This document shows, piece after piece, positions 15,294 to 21,983 of a stretch of DNA of 40,415 bases. Positions within the stretch are counted from its first letter, which is position 1. Each line of letters starts with the position of its first letter. The notes beneath the pieces are model-generated. The model made no database searches. It was not told the origin of the DNA and saw only the letters and a list, made by a program, of their open reading frames with translations. This DNA comes from an uncultured bacterium (GTDB lineage: Bacteria > Elusimicrobiota > Elusimicrobia > Elusimicrobiales > Elusimicrobiaceae). Location of the stretch: positions 1 to 40,415 of the forward strand of contig CASFXV010000020.1 in NCBI GenBank assembly GCA_949298795.1. Direction: 5' to 3'. Position numbers and translations under genes: made by a program.

Positions 15294-16271
15294 TTATTTT
15301 TCCCGTCTGTTATAAAACCATTCACTGGCCATTTGCTCCTTTAAAAAACTAAAGATATGTACTATAACATCAGCCGTCCAACCATTTCCAATTATCTTGT
15401 AGCGTTGTGTATTGCTTACTCCTTCGGTGTAGTTATCAGGCCAGGTCTGCAACCGCTCGCATTCTACCGGGGTAAGTTTGCGAATAGTATAATCGCCGTC
15501 TGGTAAGTCTATTTTGTACAGGCCTGTTTTGGCTCCACTACCACCACCGCCAGCATTTAAACAAACAGATTTTCCTTGCACACTATATATCCTATTTGCT
15601 TGACCTGTTCCTACCCCTGCAAGAGTTCCTAGTCTAACAGGTTCTGCGATTAATTGCCTTACTTTTTTTGTTATATAATGCTCAAAGGTCGTACCTTTGT
15701 AATAAGTTTCATCTATACAAAAGGATTTATTATTATTTGTAATACCATTCTCTAAAACATCTTTTAGCAAAAACCCTTTGTCCTTCGGTTGTGTAATACC
15801 AGGAATGTTGGTCCAGTACAGGCGTTTACGTTGCTGGGCGGATACCAATGCAGAATTAATAAAAATAGGCTCTACTCCCATAATTTCGGTTATCTTAGTC
15901 TTATCCTCTTTGCTCATACTAGCCACGTTCTCAAGCAGAAAATACCTCGGTTTCATCGTGCGAAGTAGGCGGACAAAGTGCCAAAACAAACTACTTCTTG
16001 CTCCTTTAAGGCCCTGCCTGTTGGCTTTGGCAATGCTTAAATCTTGGCAAGGGCTCCCACCAATCAGCAAATCAATTTTTGGGAAGTTCCGCGCGTAGCA
16101 TTGTTTCACATCGCCCACGTGGATAATTTCCGGGTGGTTCTTTTTTGCTACCTGTATGGCATATTTATCCACCTCGCTGGCGTAATACTTTTCAACAGGT
16201 ATTCCCGCCCGTTTCAACGACAATAATCCAATTCCTGCCCCGTCAAAAGCACTAAATACTGTTAGTGTCAC
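15294..16271 (-). CDS. C5-cytosine DNA methyltransferase
   Basis: A 325-residue enzyme of the Dcm/DNMT type, methylating cytosine at C5 with SAM. Motif I is VFSAFDGAGIG (residues 5-15), motif IV with the catalytic cysteine is GGSPCQ (Cys75), motif VI is LLENV, motif VIII is around QQRKRLYW, and motif X is KIIGNGWTADVI near the C-terminus. The start codon is GTG with a GGAGG ribosome binding site. No restriction endonuclease is recognisable beside it, so it is probably an orphan phage methylase that protects phage DNA from host restriction. The variable target region lies between motifs VIII and IX (about 185-255) and does not reveal the target. Confidence 0.94.
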   Translation of the reverse strand: MTLTVFSAFDGAGIGLLSLKRAGIPVEKYYASEVDKYAIQVAKKNHPEIIHVGDVKQCYARNFPKIDLLIGGSPCQDLSIAKANRQGLKGARSSLFWHFVRLLRTMKPRYFLLENVASMSKEDKTKITEIMGVEPIFINSALVSAQQRKRLYWTNIPGITQPKDKGFLLKDVLENGITNNNKSFCIDETYYKGTTFEHYITKKVRQLIAEPVRLGTLAGVGTGQANRIYSVQGKSVCLNAGGGGSGAKTGLYKIDLPDGDYTIRKLTPVECERLQTWPDNYTEGVSNTQRYKIIGNGWTADVIVHIFSFLKEQMASEWFYNRREK

Positions 16272-16321
16272 AATCCCTCCAAGGTTGCCTAAAAGTTGCC
16301 TCTGCGCCGTCCGGACGCCGT

Positions 16322-16441
16322 CTACTTGCGGGGCAGCTTTACGCCGCGCTCATGGCAAATCGCGCAGAGTAGGCCGTTTTCCCCCCGGCGTACATCCTCC
16401 GCAAAAAACAACTCCCCACAATGGTCACACCGCTTAAACAT
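16322..16441 (-). CDS. 39-residue zinc-knuckle protein
   Basis: A very short gene on the minus strand that starts at an ATG overlapping the end of the preceding gene and encodes MFKRCDHCGELFFAED and then CAICHERGVKL. Two C-x-x-C knuckles, CDHC and CAIC, about 18 residues apart form a zinc ribbon. Its coupling to the upstream zinc-ribbon gene supports it being real. Function is unknown. Confidence 0.6.
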   Translation of the reverse strand: MFKRCDHCGELFFAEDVRRGENGLLCAICHERGVKLPRK

Positions 16442-16844
16442 ACAGTTCGCACATTTCTCCTTTTGGCTCGTAAAAGTCCGCGCGGTGGCGGGGGCTTTGG
16501 TACTTGGGCAAATTGTTTACTTCAAAATAGCGGGTTTTAGCGGTGGAAACCAGGTTATTTAAGGCGTTTGCGTCCAGGTTCCATTGGCGCACTTCCGGCC
16601 AGTTTTGGGCCTTAAAATCCGCCAGTTTACCATTCAGGCGGTAAAGTACCCCGCTATCGTAACGTTTTACGTGTCCGCAACAGGGGCATTGGGCCCGGAA
16701 TCCCAGCTCCACATATTTGCCGGAAGGCTCCACCAAATACACGGGAATACTGGTATAAATGCCCTGCTTATCGTTCCAGCAGAATTGGCACGCGCATGGG
16801 GGTGGTGGCAGCATGGCGGCCAGCATGTCTTGTTTTTTTCTCAT
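16434..16844 (-). CDS. Zinc-ribbon early protein, unknown function
   Basis: A 136-residue protein with two cysteine pairs, CACQFC near residue 18 and CPCC (followed by GHVKRYD) about 35 residues later, so it probably binds zinc. The C-terminal half (AQNWPEVRQWNLDANALNNLV) is helical. The ATG at 16844 is chosen because it overlaps the stop of the replication-type gene (ATGA); a longer upstream extension would lie inside that gene. Early zinc-ribbon proteins of this kind are common in siphoviral replication modules but not characterised. Confidence 0.72.
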   Translation of the reverse strand: MRKKQDMLAAMLPPPPCACQFCWNDKQGIYTSIPVYLVEPSGKYVELGFRAQCPCCGHVKRYDSGVLYRLNGKLADFKAQNWPEVRQWNLDANALNNLVSTAKTRYFEVNNLPKYQSPRHRADFYEPKGEMCELYV

Positions 16845-17686
16845 TTTTGGGCTCCTTGCAAGCGTTTTTTGGCCTGCTGGTAGTATTCGGGCAGGTTCCT
16901 GCAAACGGCTTCGTAGCCGCCTTTTAGGCCGGCTTTGTCCAGCCTGTCCACGCATACGCGCACCGTATGCACCGCCAGCGGTATGTTTTTACCGCAAAAG
17001 TTTAAAATGTCTGCCAAACATCGGCAGTTGCGTTTAAACCAAATGCCCTTTTGGGTATCGTTCATTTCTTCTTCAAACTCGGCCAGTATGGCGTTTGAAA
17101 ATTCTTGCAACGGCGTTTTCACTCTAGCTCCCTTTTCCCCGTGGGCGGGTCTGCTTTTAGCCGTTGTATCGGTTCCGTTGTCGTTCCCGCGGCATTTCTT
17201 TAAACCTGCGGCCGCAGGCTCGCAGTAAGTATTTTCTTTTTCTTTGAGGGTAACTTCTTTCTTTTCTTTTATGTCCTTTTCTTTTCTTTCTTCTAGGGGC
17301 GTTTCTTTTTCTTTTTTGCCATTAGCAGGTAAAATGGCGGTGCTACCGTCTGAAAACTGCCTTTTTTCAAGCAAAGAAAAATTTTTGCTTGAAGCAAGCG
17401 GGGAAGCGTTGCTTCCGTCTGAAAGTTTGAGTTTGCTTTGCGTTGCCAATCCGCCTTTTCGGCCTGCTTTTTTACGTGACTTAATGACAGAAACGCTTGC
17501 GTTTTTCCAATTTAAAAGCATTTCGTAAAAAGAGCGTTCCTCTTCGTTTCTTGGTTTGTACGCAGTTGCGTTTTCAAAGGCTTGTTCACACACGCCCACC
17601 ACCGCGCGGCCAATCTGTTCCGGGCTTAATTTGCGGGATTTGGCCAGCAAGTCTGCCGTGTATATTTTTACGTAGGGTATTTTCAT
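16841..17686 (-). CDS. Phage replication-type protein (DUF6291/DUF1376-like)
   Basis: A 281-residue protein. Its N-terminus (KIPYVKIYTADLLAKSRKLSPEQIGRAVV, with residues 1-60 likely a winged-helix-like domain) resembles DUF6291/DUF1376 phage proteins placed where lambda encodes its replication initiator O. A Lys/Glu-rich disordered linker (residues 120-190) leads to a C-terminal helical domain (LQEFSNAILAEFEEEM, LADILNFCGKNIPLAV). No helicase or polymerase is present in the window, so this is the best candidate for origin binding, with host enzymes doing the rest. Function is inferred from position and domain style. Confidence 0.65.
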   Translation of the reverse strand: MKIPYVKIYTADLLAKSRKLSPEQIGRAVVGVCEQAFENATAYKPRNEEERSFYEMLLNWKNASVSVIKSRKKAGRKGGLATQSKLKLSDGSNASPLASSKNFSLLEKRQFSDGSTAILPANGKKEKETPLEERKEKDIKEKKEVTLKEKENTYCEPAAAGLKKCRGNDNGTDTTAKSRPAHGEKGARVKTPLQEFSNAILAEFEEEMNDTQKGIWFKRNCRCLADILNFCGKNIPLAVHTVRVCVDRLDKAGLKGGYEAVCRNLPEYYQQAKKRLQGAQK

Positions 17687-18021
17687 ACACTGCCGCCTAA
17701 TTTTAAATCCTGCTCCAGCTCCAGCAGATCGGCCTGTGCCTGGGCATAGTTTTGCGCGGTGTAGCGCAGCACCCGAAAGCCCAACACGGTGGCCAAGTTG
17801 TACTTTTCACAATCGGCCGAATATCCGGCTAGGCTGGTGTGGCGGCTTTTGGCCGCAAAAATGCCCTCATACTCAATAAGCACGTTTAGGCTGGGGATGT
17901 ACCAGTCCGCCCGGAACCGACGCCCCGGGCAAAAGCGAAACTCGGCCCGCAGTTCTTTGCCGTACCTCGCGCGGAGCATGGCGCCCAGCAGGAATTTTTC
18001 CCGGGTACGGCTTCTAAACAT
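17683..18021 (-). CDS. Small PD-(D/E)XK endonuclease (DUF559/Vsr-like)
   Basis: A 112-residue nuclease-like protein. FRADWYIPSLNVLIEYEG holds the catalytic pattern: Asp39, then Glu50-x-Glu52 in IEYEG, as in DUF559 and Vsr-like folds. GFRVLRYTAQN matches the final strand and helix of that fold. It overlaps both neighbours by a few bases. In phage early operons such enzymes may resolve recombination or replication intermediates. The substrate is not known. Confidence 0.78.
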   Translation of the reverse strand: MFRSRTREKFLLGAMLRARYGKELRAEFRFCPGRRFRADWYIPSLNVLIEYEGIFAAKSRHTSLAGYSADCEKYNLATVLGFRVLRYTAQNYAQAQADLLELEQDLKLGGSV

Positions 18022-18232
18022 TGGGTTCCCCCCGATACTCTTTTTTTAAGCGGAAAGCCCTCACCCCGTTTGGCATAACCAGCAAATCAAAATGGCTGTT
18101 TGCCTTTTCCAAGCGTTCTTTGGGGTATTTACGGTTGCATTCGCGGCAATAAGGCTGCAGGCCGTTATAACGGCGGTTAAATTCTTCGGCTGGTTTTATT
18201 TGCCTACACTTTGGGCAATGTTTATATTTCAT
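18014..18232 (-). CDS. 72-residue zinc-ribbon protein (HNH-edge type)
   Basis: The gene starts at an ATG with a GGAGGT ribosome binding site eight bases upstream. It reads MKYKHCPKCRQIKPAEEFNR and then YCRECNRKYPKERLEKANSH. The C-x-x-C pairs (CPKC, CREC) separated by about 20 residues with EEFNRR look like the zinc-binding half of the HNH endonuclease group, but there is no HNH catalytic motif, so it is probably a DNA- or RNA-binding accessory protein. Confidence 0.75.
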   Translation of the reverse strand: MKYKHCPKCRQIKPAEEFNRRYNGLQPYCRECNRKYPKERLEKANSHFDLLVMPNGVRAFRLKKEYRGEPNV

Positions 18233-18242
18233 TAGATACCTC

Positions 18243-18455
18243 CTACCAGGCTTGGGGTTCAGTTTCACCAAGAATATTAAGAACCCCATTATGCACCACA
18301 CAGACGAAATACTTTTTGCATTTTTTACCCATCAGTTTTTTGATATCCTTACCTGCTGGAAATTCTGAAATAACACTTTTATCGCTGTTATAAGCAAGGA
18401 CTTTTCTTCCGGTGAAATCAATTTGGATTTTAAAAATATCTTTTTTAGTTTCCAT
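18243..18455 (-). CDS. 70-residue early protein of unknown function
   Basis: A short gene with a strong AGGAGGT ribosome binding site. The protein (METKKDIFKIQIDFTGRKVL, ending GETEPQAW) has alternating strands and no cysteine motif, signal peptide or membrane segment. Nothing similar comes to mind. The ribosome binding site and its place between two real early genes are the evidence that it is expressed. Confidence 0.6.
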   Translation of the reverse strand: METKKDIFKIQIDFTGRKVLAYNSDKSVISEFPAGKDIKKLMGKKCKKYFVCVVHNGVLNILGETEPQAW

Positions 18456-18529
18456 GTTTCCTACCTCCTAAAAAGTGGGGGGTGCGGAGGTGTAACACCC
18501 CCCGGCCAGCCCGCCCGGTTGGGGCAGGC

Positions 18530-19537
18530 TTAAAGCGCGGCAATTTTATAAACCGTCACTTCACTTTCCGTTTTAATGGCGTTTCTTTGCTCGTCGGTAA
18601 GCAGGCTGGTGTCGTAACCTGTGCGTTTCTGCTTACGCCCCACAATTTGGTATTTGGTGCCAATAACCGCGTTTAATATATCCTGTTCTTTCAGCGGGCC
18701 TTTAATGGCTTTATCCAGGGCTTCAAACTCTGTTTTAAGCGGTTTTAACTCCATCCAACGCGCAATATCGTGTTCCAGTTCCGGGCTTTCCAAAAATTCA
18801 GCCCCTTTATTGCAGGTAGTCTTGGTGCACAGAAATTCAAACGGACAATAATCGCACACTTCCGCCCTATAGGCAATTGGTTCGGGATATTTCTTGGCTT
18901 TTACATAATCCCAGCACCGCTCCAGTTGTTTGAGTATCTGTTCGCACAGGCCAAAATCCAAATACACCAAAAACACTTTTATATTTCGGAAGTCACTGAT
19001 TATAAACAGCCCCGCTTCTTCGCCGTTTCCGTATAGGTACAGTTGCATTTGCTTGATGTATTTCCGGTAGTAAGGGCTTTTGGCAAAGTCTTCCACACTG
19101 TTAATGCGGGCGTAGGCATTGGGGTTCATACTCTTTAGTTCCATAGGCACGGCGTGGCGCCCCACCAGTATTTTGCCGTCAATTTTTCCAGTGCAAATAA
19201 TTTCCCCCGTTCGCGGGTGGCGTATTTGAATGGGGTTCTGCTGTGCGATTACTTCATAACCCAGTTCGGAAAGCATACGCACAATACGCGCTTCTTCGCT
19301 TTTTCCGGCTTCAAAAATGGCCTGTAAGTTTGGGTCAGCCAAAGGCTTTTTATCCCAGTCCAAAAGAGAGTGCACCATTTGCCGATCGCATTCAGGGATA
19401 CTAGACGCATAAAAGTTTTTAGGCATCCAGCGGCTTTGCGCTTTTTGTGTAAGGTCAGCCAAGCGCTTGGCGGGTATTTCCTGCGCCAGTTTTTCGGCGG
19501 CCAATACTTCGGAAGGGATAGTATTTGTATTAGTCAT
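18530..19537 (-). CDS. Cas4/RecB-like PD-(D/E)XK exonuclease
   Basis: A 335-residue nuclease. The core reads TGKIDGKI (Asp120) and PMELKSM (Glu133-x-Lys135), followed by QMQLYLY, the RecB-family motif. One cysteine early (Cys50) and a cluster CDYCPFEFLC plus C (Cys228, 231, 237, 242) match the layout of the iron-sulfur cluster in Cas4/AddB-type nucleases. It probably resects DNA ends for the annealing protein encoded just upstream, the functional equivalent of lambda Exo with Beta. The ATG at 19537 has a GAGGG ribosome binding site; an upstream GTG at 19546 is less likely. Confidence 0.83.
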   Translation of the reverse strand: MTNTNTIPSEVLAAEKLAQEIPAKRLADLTQKAQSRWMPKNFYASSIPECDRQMVHSLLDWDKKPLADPNLQAIFEAGKSEEARIVRMLSELGYEVIAQQNPIQIRHPRTGEIICTGKIDGKILVGRHAVPMELKSMNPNAYARINSVEDFAKSPYYRKYIKQMQLYLYGNGEEAGLFIISDFRNIKVFLVYLDFGLCEQILKQLERCWDYVKAKKYPEPIAYRAEVCDYCPFEFLCTKTTCNKGAEFLESPELEHDIARWMELKPLKTEFEALDKAIKGPLKEQDILNAVIGTKYQIVGRKQKRTGYDTSLLTDEQRNAIKTESEVTVYKIAAL

Positions 19538-20372
19538 ATACGGCACCCTCTTCCTCGGTTTGGGCTTTGGTCAAATTTCCTTCCTGCAAGATTTCCAAGT
19601 TTTCCAATTTATTCCCTTTACCGTCATTTTTATATGTGGCCAAAACGGGCAAATTGTTCGTTTTGGCTTCTATGGCTAAAGCGCCGATGGTGTTATCAAA
19701 AGTACTCATACGCACGCCGCCAACGGTAATGTTGTAAACTGTCCACTTTTTACCGTTCTTCTCACCGCTTCGGCTGTTGCCCTCGGCAATAAGCCCTTCC
19801 ACGGTTTGCGTTTCCTTGCTTTTAAAGTTGACCGCACCGGTGGTATTCTGTTTTATACCGGCTTGCTCTAAATCCGCCCAGGTCATGCTGCGTATTCCAA
19901 GCAGGCGGGTAATTCCGTTCACTTCCATATTGGTATTGGCTTTGCGGATGATATTCGTTACATCCACTTCGCTTTCGGCTTTTAATTCTTTTCCGGAACG
20001 GCCAAAAAATTTATCACGTTGGCTGCAAGTGCCTATGGCTTCTATGGTCTTTCCGCCCATTTCAAACTCGCCCTTAAACGTGTAAAAATAGTAAGAGCCT
20101 TTTTCGTCGCTCTGGGTCTCCCGCATCGGGTACCCTTCGCATATGCGCCAAGAGATGCCAAATAGGCGGGCTATCTTCTCCGCCCCTTTGGATTGCAAAT
20201 AGGGCTTTCCGTCCATGTCCACCCAGTCGGTGCTGTTGGTTTGTTTAATGGCCAAAATTTTTATTTTACGGCACAATTCTTCGTTGCGTTCCGCTACCTT
20301 TAAAGCCTGTTCCAAATCGCTTTGGCTTACCACGGGCTCCACGCCCGCGCTTTCTATAATGTCATTTGTCAT
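19530..20372 (-). CDS. Probable single-strand annealing protein with OB-like tail
   Basis: A 280-residue protein. The segment DWVDMDGKPYLQSKGAEKIA, then RLFGISW, and later NGITRLLGIRSMTWADL resembles phage Rad52/ERF-like annealing proteins, which pair complementary DNA strands. The C-terminal part (KKWTVYNITVGGVRMSTFD, then TNNLPVLATYKND) looks like an OB-fold, as in SSB. The adjacent Cas4/RecB-like nuclease supports a two-gene recombination module. Family assignment is from remembered pattern, not a search; an alternative is a plain ssDNA-binding protein. Confidence 0.62.
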   Translation of the reverse strand: MTNDIIESAGVEPVVSQSDLEQALKVAERNEELCRKIKILAIKQTNSTDWVDMDGKPYLQSKGAEKIARLFGISWRICEGYPMRETQSDEKGSYYFYTFKGEFEMGGKTIEAIGTCSQRDKFFGRSGKELKAESEVDVTNIIRKANTNMEVNGITRLLGIRSMTWADLEQAGIKQNTTGAVNFKSKETQTVEGLIAEGNSRSGEKNGKKWTVYNITVGGVRMSTFDNTIGALAIEAKTNNLPVLATYKNDGKGNKLENLEILQEGNLTKAQTEEEGAVYD

Positions 20373-20633
20373 TTTTACACCTCTCTAATTGGGAGGCAGT
20401 TATTAGGCCGCCCCACACTATCAACAGATTAAGCAGTTTTATTGTAGGCCCCGTTTGTGTTTCAATCCGGGGCGGGCTATCTGTTGCCAGCAATACCGGC
20501 CTTTCAATACGTCCGCGCGGTCGGCAACTTTCGCCTTACGATGATGTAAAGAACAAAACGGTTTTTTGCCGCCGTTTCGGCTCCGTTTAACCTAACGGCT
20601 AGGGCCCGGTATTACGCGGCGGCGCGCGGTAAA
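20373..20633. other. Structured non-coding stretch in the early operon
   Basis: About 260 bases, GC-rich, with no convincing gene on either strand. It contains several hairpins, for example GCCCCG/CGGGGC around 20448-20474 and an AAACGG/CCGTTT pairing near 20557-20577. It lies in the early transcript between a 23-residue gene and the annealing protein gene, so it would be transcribed. It could be a regulatory RNA segment or the replication origin. Confidence 0.4.
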
Positions 20634-20705
20634 TTATCCCCAAATGTATAAGGCCAAATGCCCCAGCCAGTACGCCATGCCCATTACGCCTAAAATGTAT
20701 TTCAT
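20634..20705 (-). CDS. 23-residue hydrophobic peptide
   Basis: A very small gene with a GGGAGGT ribosome binding site seven bases before the ATG, right after the stop of the upstream gene. It encodes MKYILGVMGMAYWLGHLALY and three more residues, long enough for one membrane span. Small hydrophobic peptides in early operons are common but usually uncharacterised. The strong ribosome binding site is the main reason to believe in it. Confidence 0.5.
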   Translation of the reverse strand: MKYILGVMGMAYWLGHLALYIWG

Positions 20706-20709
20706 AGGG

Positions 20710-20997
20710 TTACCTCCCATAAATACGGCGCAGGCGCTCCTGCGCTTTTATTTGGCGCAAGGGTTTGCGCTGGCGGAGCCAGTTATAAAATACGGTTAAG
20801 TCTTTTTCAAAAAGAACCTGCCCCGCGTGCTCAAAACACGGGCAGCCTTCTTTCACATATTTCAAAAGTTGATTTGGGGAAAGGCGGCTTCCTGCTGTGC
20901 GGCCGGGTATTTGCGCACACATTCCATAAAGTGTGTAAAAACTTTTTTCACCCAGTTGTTTTTCAAGGGCCATACTGGCCCGTTTCTCTCTAGTCAT
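20710..20997 (-). CDS. Small DNA-binding early protein (excisionase/HTH_17-like)
   Basis: The first gene of the early operon, 95 residues, basic. SPNQLLKYVKEGCPCFEHAG followed by QVLFEKDLTVFYNWL has the arrangement of the winged helix of excisionases and gpNu1-like proteins (helix, turn, G-C-P, strand, D-x-x-x-W-L). It may be a Cro-like or excisionase-like regulator. It lies downstream of a 235-base leader containing a terminator. AAGGGGA serves as its ribosome binding site. Confidence 0.6.
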   Translation of the reverse strand: MTREKRASMALEKQLGEKSFYTLYGMCAQIPGRTAGSRLSPNQLLKYVKEGCPCFEHAGQVLFEKDLTVFYNWLRQRKPLRQIKAQERLRRIYGR

Positions 20998-21030
20998 TTT
21001 TTGGTTCCCCTTAACTAACTCAAATTTGTT

Positions 21031-21099
21031 AAAATAAAAACCGATAGCACATACCGCTCTGCAAAAGCGTGGGTTTAACCCTGTATGTTCTATCGGTTT
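21031..21099 (-). terminator. Terminator (attenuator) in the early leader
   Basis: On the minus strand AAACCGATAG-A-ACATAC (21083-21099) pairs with GTATGT-G-CTATCGGTTT (21038-21054), one mismatch, then U-rich TTTTTATTTT follows (21031-21040). The loop contains GGGTT-AACCC and CGCT/AGCG pairings. It lies between the early promoter and the first early gene and would stop most transcripts unless antiterminated. Confidence 0.7.
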
Positions 21100-21101
21100 G
21101 T

Positions 21102-21173
21102 GTGGTTGGATATCTGACGGGGTTTCCCCGCCAAAATTGTTTGCCGTATAAAACTGCCGTACTATCCAACCAC
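21102..21173 (-). repeat. Large inverted repeat in the early leader
   Basis: GTGGTTGGATA (21102-21112, rc arm 21163-21173) forms an 11-base perfect stem enclosing about 50 bases, inside which CGGGG/CCCCG pairs (21118-21130). The arm sequence GGTTGGATAG (minus strand) is also the 5' arm of the first late-leader terminator at 12,429-12,468, in the same orientation to transcription. A further GCCGCG/CGCGGC hairpin precedes it (21176-21199). Confidence 0.8.
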
Positions 21174-21206
21174 CTGCCGCGTTCCTTTGCAGCCGCGGCT
21201 ATTATT

Positions 21207-21267
21207 TTTACAAGGATTTGCGCCTTTATTATCTAAAGTTTAGATTAATTTTAGATAAATTGTCAAG
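21207..21267. promoter_or_regulatory. Lysis-lysogeny switch: operators and divergent promoters
   Basis: Three half-sites of the form TTTAGAT(A/T)AA lie here: inverted at 21228-21237, direct at 21239-21249 and 21250-21260. The first two make a perfect ATCTAAA-G-TTTAGAT palindrome. On the minus strand TTGACA (21261-21266) with TAAACT (21237-21242) 18 bases later makes the early promoter, overlapped by all half-sites. On the plus strand TTTACA (21207-21212) with a -10 candidate TATCTA 17 bases on could drive the repressor gene. The repressor would thus block the early promoter and control itself. Confidence 0.7.
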
Positions 21268-21302
21268 GGGTGTTTTTGTTTGCCCCAATTTACGACGAGG
21301 AA

Positions 21303-21971
21303 ATGAAAAAAATGACAGAGTTTGAAAAAGTTTTAGAGCAGTGGAACGGGGGAATTTTTCGGGGCGCAAAAGTAAAATTATCTAAAGAAATTGACGTCTC
21401 GGAAGTTACTGTTTCCCGCTGGGCAAAAGGAGAATTAAAGCCCGGCAGAGAGGCTATCCAAAAAATGTCCGCGCTATTCAATAAGTCCGTATCGGATATT
21501 GAAAAGTTATTCTCTGTAAGTACCGAATTTTCTCCGTCGGTGCGTATGACCCCACTAACGGACAAAAACACCATTTCCTTGCCTATCCTTGCCGATGTTC
21601 CCGCCGGCCTGCCGGACTTTTCCGACGCCGATGTGGAAACCTTCTGGGACATCCCGCGCTGGGTATTCCCGGGCGCCGATTTTGTAGTTAAATGCAATGG
21701 TGACAGCTTGGAGCCCAAACTCCACCTGGGCGACTATTGCGTAATAAGAAAGACGGAAGAACCTTTGCACGGCCGCGCCATGGTAGTAAGAACGGAAAAC
21801 GGCGTGTGCATGAAGGTTATTAAGAAGTTAAAGGACGGCACAATACAACTTTGCTCCACCAACCCGAAATACAAGCCGTTCACGCCCAATGAATTAACCA
21901 TCATCGGGCTGATTATAGGCTCTTGGAGCCGCCAAGACAAAGAAAACTGGCTTGGATTAATGGAAAAATAA
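21303..21971 (+). CDS. LexA-like (CI-type) autocleaving phage repressor
   Basis: A 222-residue repressor. An N-terminal HTH (about residues 20-50, EIDVSEVTVSRWAKGELKPG) binds the operators upstream. The C-terminal S24 peptidase has an Ala101-Gly102 cleavage site (DVPAGLP), the nucleophile Ser135 in CNGDSLEP and the general base Lys171 in VCMKVIKK. It should maintain lysogeny and self-cleave when RecA is activated by DNA damage, so the prophage is predicted to be SOS-inducible. The exact start is uncertain: ATG codons at 21303 and 21312 and a GTG at 21270 are all in frame, with GAGG at 21297-21300 serving one of the ATGs. Confidence 0.92.
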   Translation: MKKMTEFEKVLEQWNGGIFRGAKVKLSKEIDVSEVTVSRWAKGELKPGREAIQKMSALFNKSVSDIEKLFSVSTEFSPSVRMTPLTDKNTISLPILADVPAGLPDFSDADVETFWDIPRWVFPGADFVVKCNGDSLEPKLHLGDYCVIRKTEEPLHGRAMVVRTENGVCMKVIKKLKDGTIQLCSTNPKYKPFTPNELTIIGLIIGSWSRQDKENWLGLMEK

Positions 21972-21983
21972 AGGAGAAGTGCA

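Noticed and set aside
15137..15325. 62-codon minus-strand frame between the two methyltransferases
   Set aside because: It overlaps the start of the broken methyltransferase and the end of the C5 methylase in another frame, with no ribosome binding site.
20440..20520. Sequences like GTTTCAATCC and CTTTCAATAC that recall the end of CRISPR repeats
   Set aside because: Only two loose matches about 37 bases apart, no further copies and no cas genes nearby (the Cas4-like nuclease belongs to the phage recombination module).
20366..20590. Plus-strand frame of 74 codons in the early non-coding gap
   Set aside because: It starts inside the antisense of the annealing protein gene, has no ribosome binding site and shows no recognisable sequence.
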